In this document: one piece after another, positions 61,218 to 64,000 of the stretch | Layout of the letters: every line of letters begins with the position of its first letter | How positions within the stretch are numbered: the first letter of the stretch is position 1 | NCBI GenBank assembly: GCA_964632945.1 | Contig: CAZWCX010000002.1 | Coordinates: 62,001-126,000, forward strand | Direction of reading: 5' to 3' | DNA length: 64,000 nt | Source: CAZWCX01 sp964632945 | GTDB taxonomy: Bacteria; Planctomycetota; MHYJ01; WSZJ01; CAZWCX01 | Translations under genes and position numbers: made by a program | The notes under the pieces: model-generated | What the model saw: only the letters and a program-made list of their open reading frames with translations | Told to the model about the DNA's origin: nothing | The model's database searches: none

Positions 61218-63227
61218 TCAACGCTGCCTTGCCTGGAACGTCCGCGCGAACGCATCCGCGGTGCGCTTGACCGCGGCATCCACCTCTTCGCCGGTCAAGG
61301 TGCGATCCGTGGCCCGGAAGGTCAAACGAAAGGCGATCGATTTGTGGCCCGGTTCGATCCCCTTGCCGCGGTACAAATCGAAGCAGGTCACGTCCTCCAG
61401 ATGCGGGAGCTGCAGGTCGCGAATCTTGCTCTCCATGGCGGCCCAGGTGACGGCGTCCGGGAGCACCAGGGCGAGGTCCCGCGCCACCTCGGGGTGGCGG
61501 GAGAACGGGCGGTAGGGACGGCCGAGTTCGGCGCACTGGACCAGGCGATCGAAGTCGGCCTCGAGGACGGCCACGGAGTGGCGGAGGCTGTACTTTTCCA
61601 TCATCCGCGGGTCTACTTCGCCCAGGACGCCGACGGGGGTGCCGTCCAGGAGGAGGCGGGCGCTGCGTCCGGGGAGGAGGCCGGGGAGGTCGGCGGCCTG
61701 AACGCCCCAGCGACCGGCGAGGCCCAGGCGGCGCAAGGTCACCTCCCAGGTTCCCTTGACGGACAGGAACCCGTCCCGATCGGCGATGGCGAGGACGGAG
61801 CGTTCCCCGGGGTCGCCCCCGGGAGCGGCGGCGACGTAGGCGCGGGCGATCTCGAACCACGCGCCTCCGTCGGGGCTTCCTTCATTGAGACGCGCGATGT
61901 GGAGCATCGGCGGGGTCAGGCTTCGGCGCAGGTGTTTTTCGATGCCGCCCTGGGGATTGAGGGCCGCGAGGGCGGGGCCTTCCGACCAGAACGGGAAATC
62001 GTCGACCTCCGCCGGTTCGGCGAAGCTCGTGGTCAGGACTTCGGCGCAGCCGCAACCGGTCAGGGCGTTTCGCACTTCGCGACGGACGAAATCGACCTTG
62101 CCCTCGCGGGCGACGGTCATGCCGATCCGCGGGCTGACGGGGATCTTGTCGTATCCGTGGACGCGTGCGATCTCTTCGATCAGGTCCTCCTCGAGCGCGA
62201 GATCCGCCCGGAACGAGGGTACGCGGACCGCGAACGCTCCGTTCCCCTGGGCCGCGGGCGCGAGCCCGAGCCCGTCGAGGATCCGTTCCACGCGCGCCGG
62301 CTCGACGATCAGTCCGAGGATCCGATGGAGGCGGTCGAGGCGCAGGGTGATGGACCGCACCTCCGGCTTCATGGTGTTGAGGTCCACGAGTTCGCCGTCG
62401 GGCCGTCCCCCCGCGAGGTCGCAGATCAGGTCGGTGGCACGGCGCGAGGCCCAGGTCACTCGTTCCGGATCCACGCCGCGCTCGAACCGGTAGCTGGACG
62501 CACTCGACAGGCCGAGGCGCCGTGACGTGCGGCGGACGGAGAACGGGTTGAACCAGGCGCTTTCGAGGAGGAGGTCCACGGTGTCGTTGCGGACTTCGGT
62601 GGACTTTCCGCCCATGACGCCCGCGATGGCGACCGGGACCTCGCGGTCCGCGATCACCAGCATCTCTTCCGCGAGGGCGTACTCGCGATCGTCGATGGCC
62701 CGCATCTTCTCCCCCTTCGTCGCGCGGCGGATGCGCAGTTCGGGGCCGCGGAGGCGGGCCAGATCGAAGGCGTGCAGCGGCTGGCCGCACTCGAAGAGGA
62801 CGTAGTTGGTGATGTCGACCACGTTGTTGACCGGTCGGAGTCCGATTCCCACGAGCCGGCGCTCCAGCCAGGCGGGGGAGGGGCGGACCTGGACGCCGCG
62901 GATGACGCGCCCGGTGTAACGCGGGCAGCCGGCGGGGTCGTCGACGCGGATGGGGACGGCCGCATGGGAGGCCGCAGCGGACGCCGGTTGCTTCAGTTCC
63001 GGCGACCGCAACGGGGTGCCGGTGACGAGCGCGACCTCGCGCGCGACCCCGAGGATCCCGAGGCAGTCGGCGCGGTTGGCCGTCAGCTCAAGCTCGAAGC
63101 ACCAGTCCGGACCGGCCTGCGACAGGCCTTCCACCTTGATTCCCGCGCTGGTGAGGAGGTCGCCGAGCTGCGGAGGAGGCAGCGGGGTGGCGCAGTAGTC
63201 CTGCAGCCATTCCTGGGTGAACTTCAT
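61218..63227 (-). CDS. pheT: Phenylalanyl-tRNA synthetase beta subunit, short form
   Basis: Protein of 669 aa (E. coli PheT is about 795). It begins MKFTQEWLQDYCATPLPPPQ and passes from SAGIKVEGLSQAGPDWCFEL straight into ELTANRADCLGILGVAREVA. The ~110-residue OB-fold (tRNA-binding, EMAP-like) insert normally found there is absent. The B3/B4 editing region (VVDITNYVLFECGQPLHAFD), B5 (SYRFERGVDPERV, LEEDLIEEIARVHGYDKIP) and the C-terminal anticodon-binding FDX-ACB domain (SRHPEVARDLALVLPD) are present. Follows pheS by 106 bp and forms the alpha2-beta2 enzyme with it. Confidence 0.93.
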   Translation of the reverse strand: MKFTQEWLQDYCATPLPPPQLGDLLTSAGIKVEGLSQAGPDWCFELELTANRADCLGILGVAREVALVTGTPLRSPELKQPASAAASHAAVPIRVDDPAGCPRYTGRVIRGVQVRPSPAWLERRLVGIGLRPVNNVVDITNYVLFECGQPLHAFDLARLRGPELRIRRATKGEKMRAIDDREYALAEEMLVIADREVPVAIAGVMGGKSTEVRNDTVDLLLESAWFNPFSVRRTSRRLGLSSASSYRFERGVDPERVTWASRRATDLICDLAGGRPDGELVDLNTMKPEVRSITLRLDRLHRILGLIVEPARVERILDGLGLAPAAQGNGAFAVRVPSFRADLALEEDLIEEIARVHGYDKIPVSPRIGMTVAREGKVDFVRREVRNALTGCGCAEVLTTSFAEPAEVDDFPFWSEGPALAALNPQGGIEKHLRRSLTPPMLHIARLNEGSPDGGAWFEIARAYVAAAPGGDPGERSVLAIADRDGFLSVKGTWEVTLRRLGLAGRWGVQAADLPGLLPGRSARLLLDGTPVGVLGEVDPRMMEKYSLRHSVAVLEADFDRLVQCAELGRPYRPFSRHPEVARDLALVLPDAVTWAAMESKIRDLQLPHLEDVTCFDLYRGKGIEPGHKSIAFRLTFRATDRTLTGEEVDAAVKRTADAFARTFQARQR

Positions 63228-63333
63228 GGGGCAACTCCCGTGGATCAGGTGGGGTTCGCGGGCGCGCATCCCGCGCGCCCGCCCGCGGCGGTCGCGGGAC
63301 GACCGAGCGGACGCGCGCGGGGTGCCGGCGCGG

Positions 63334-64000
63334 TCAGAACTGGGACAGGAAGCGGTCATGATTCTCCGTCAGGAGCCGGATGTCGGTGACCCGGTACTTC
63401 AGCATCGCGATCCGCTCCACGCCCATGCCGAAGGCGAAGCCGGTGTACCGTTCCGTGTCGTATCCGACGTTGCGCAGGACCTTGGGATGGACCATCCCCG
63501 CCCCAAGAATCTCGATCCAGCCGGATCCCTTGCATGCGGGGCAGCCGCGAGCCCCGCACAGATAGCAGGAAATGTCGACTTCCGCGCTCGGTTCGGTGAA
63601 CGGGAAGAAGGACGGGCGGAATCGCATCTCGACGTCGTGTCCGAAGTAGTCTTTGGCGAAGATGGACAGGACGCCCTTCAGGTCCGCGAAGCTCACACCC
63701 TCGTCGACCATCAATCCTTCCACCTGGTGGAACATCGGGAAGTGGCTCGCGTCCGGCGTGTCGGGCCGGAACACCTTGCCCGGAACCGACACCCGCAGGG
63801 GGGGCTTGCGCTGTTCCATGGTGCGGACCTGGACGGGCGAGGTGTGGCTGCGCAGCAGCCACGCGCCGCCGAGATAGAAGGTGTCGAACGCGTCGCGGGC
63901 CGGATGGTCGGTGGGGATGTTGAGGGCCTCGAAGTTGTAATGCGCCTTCTCGACCTCCGGTCCGTAAACGGGCTCGAAGCCGAGACGCGCGAGGATCTCG
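63334..64000 (-). CDS. pheS: Phenylalanyl-tRNA synthetase alpha subunit, C-terminal part (partial)
   Basis: The gene runs off the window end; 222 codons are visible. They include LGFEPVYGPEVEKAHYNFEA, the class II motif 2 region RSHTSPVQVRTMEQ, FRPDTPDASHFPMFHQVEGL, and motif 3 GFAFGMGVERIAMLKY. A Cys-rich segment (CYLCGARGCPACKGSGW) is a common PheS feature. Catalytic subunit activating Phe for tRNA-Phe; a tRNA-Phe gene lies at 44196 in the same window. Confidence 0.95.
   Translation of the reverse strand, partial: EILARLGFEPVYGPEVEKAHYNFEALNIPTDHPARDAFDTFYLGGAWLLRSHTSPVQVRTMEQRKPPLRVSVPGKVFRPDTPDASHFPMFHQVEGLMVDEGVSFADLKGVLSIFAKDYFGHDVEMRFRPSFFPFTEPSAEVDISCYLCGARGCPACKGSGWIEILGAGMVHPKVLRNVGYDTERYTGFAFGMGVERIAMLKYRVTDIRLLTENHDRFLSQF

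Overview
The window is high-GC bacterial chromosome (about two thirds G+C by eye), densely coded and apparently free of phage, insertion-sequence or CRISPR content. A hopanoid cluster, lipoproteins, Tat- and Sec-type signals and a peptidoglycan cluster with a meso-DAP-type MurE indicate a Gram-negative-type, hopanoid-making bacterium. VIT/vWA proteins, FHA proteins, a MoxR-vWA-beta-propeller operon and a PheT without its usual tRNA-binding insert would fit Planctomycetota or a similar large-genome lineage, but I cannot fix the phylum by eye.

Layout. 1-140: 3' end of pyruvate kinase. 196-9611 (minus): a tightly coupled hopanoid operon, shc > hpnH > hpnG > hpnN > PhnD-like binding protein > TPR lipoprotein > hpnA. 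10027-15587 (minus): two paralogous FHA membrane proteins, a Tat-exported FAD oxidoreductase and a glycosyltransferase. 16132-23078 (plus): two secreted VIT/vWA proteins whose first 1793 bp appear identical, flanking a DUF885 protein (minus) and a small lipoprotein. 23060-24611 (minus): an RmlD-like reductase and an orphan receiver protein with a two-hairpin leader. 25504-28525 (plus): an NtrB/NtrC-type two-component pair. 28535-34840 (minus): a secreted hydrolase, a broken ORF, cysteine dioxygenase, and an operon of O-methyltransferase, NDH-2, CoA-binding protein and a class V aminotransferase.

35105-43115 (plus) is the most striking accessory region. Five genes overlap by 4-8 nt: a small conserved protein, a MoxR AAA+ ATPase, a second accessory protein, a vWA plus beta-propeller protein, and a helical-repeat plus beta-propeller protein. 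I read this as a MoxR-vWA-beta-propeller ternary system. A family 5 uracil-DNA glycosylase and a seven-gene tRNA array (Phe, Ala, Tyr, His, Lys, Leu, Leu) follow, none encoding CCA.

44933-58105 (minus) is the division and cell-wall cluster: mraZ, an unknown 108-aa gene, rsmH, ftsL, ftsI, murE, murF, mraY, ftsW, murG, murC, murB. There is no murD, and no ftsQ, ftsA or ftsZ follows. A promoter with TGGG boxes precedes mraZ, and a second promoter with a perfect TATAAT lies between ftsI and murE. 58663-64000 (minus) holds a three-domain HU-like/receiver/GHKL-ATPase protein, a stand-alone type II secretion ATPase N-domain protein with a clear promoter, pheT and the 3' part of pheS.

Genes are often joined by ATGA, GTGA, TTGA or TAGTG overlaps, so translational coupling is general here. 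Proposed promoters repeatedly show TTGNNN-N16-18-TANNNT with -10 boxes such as TACACT, TACAAT and TATAAT.
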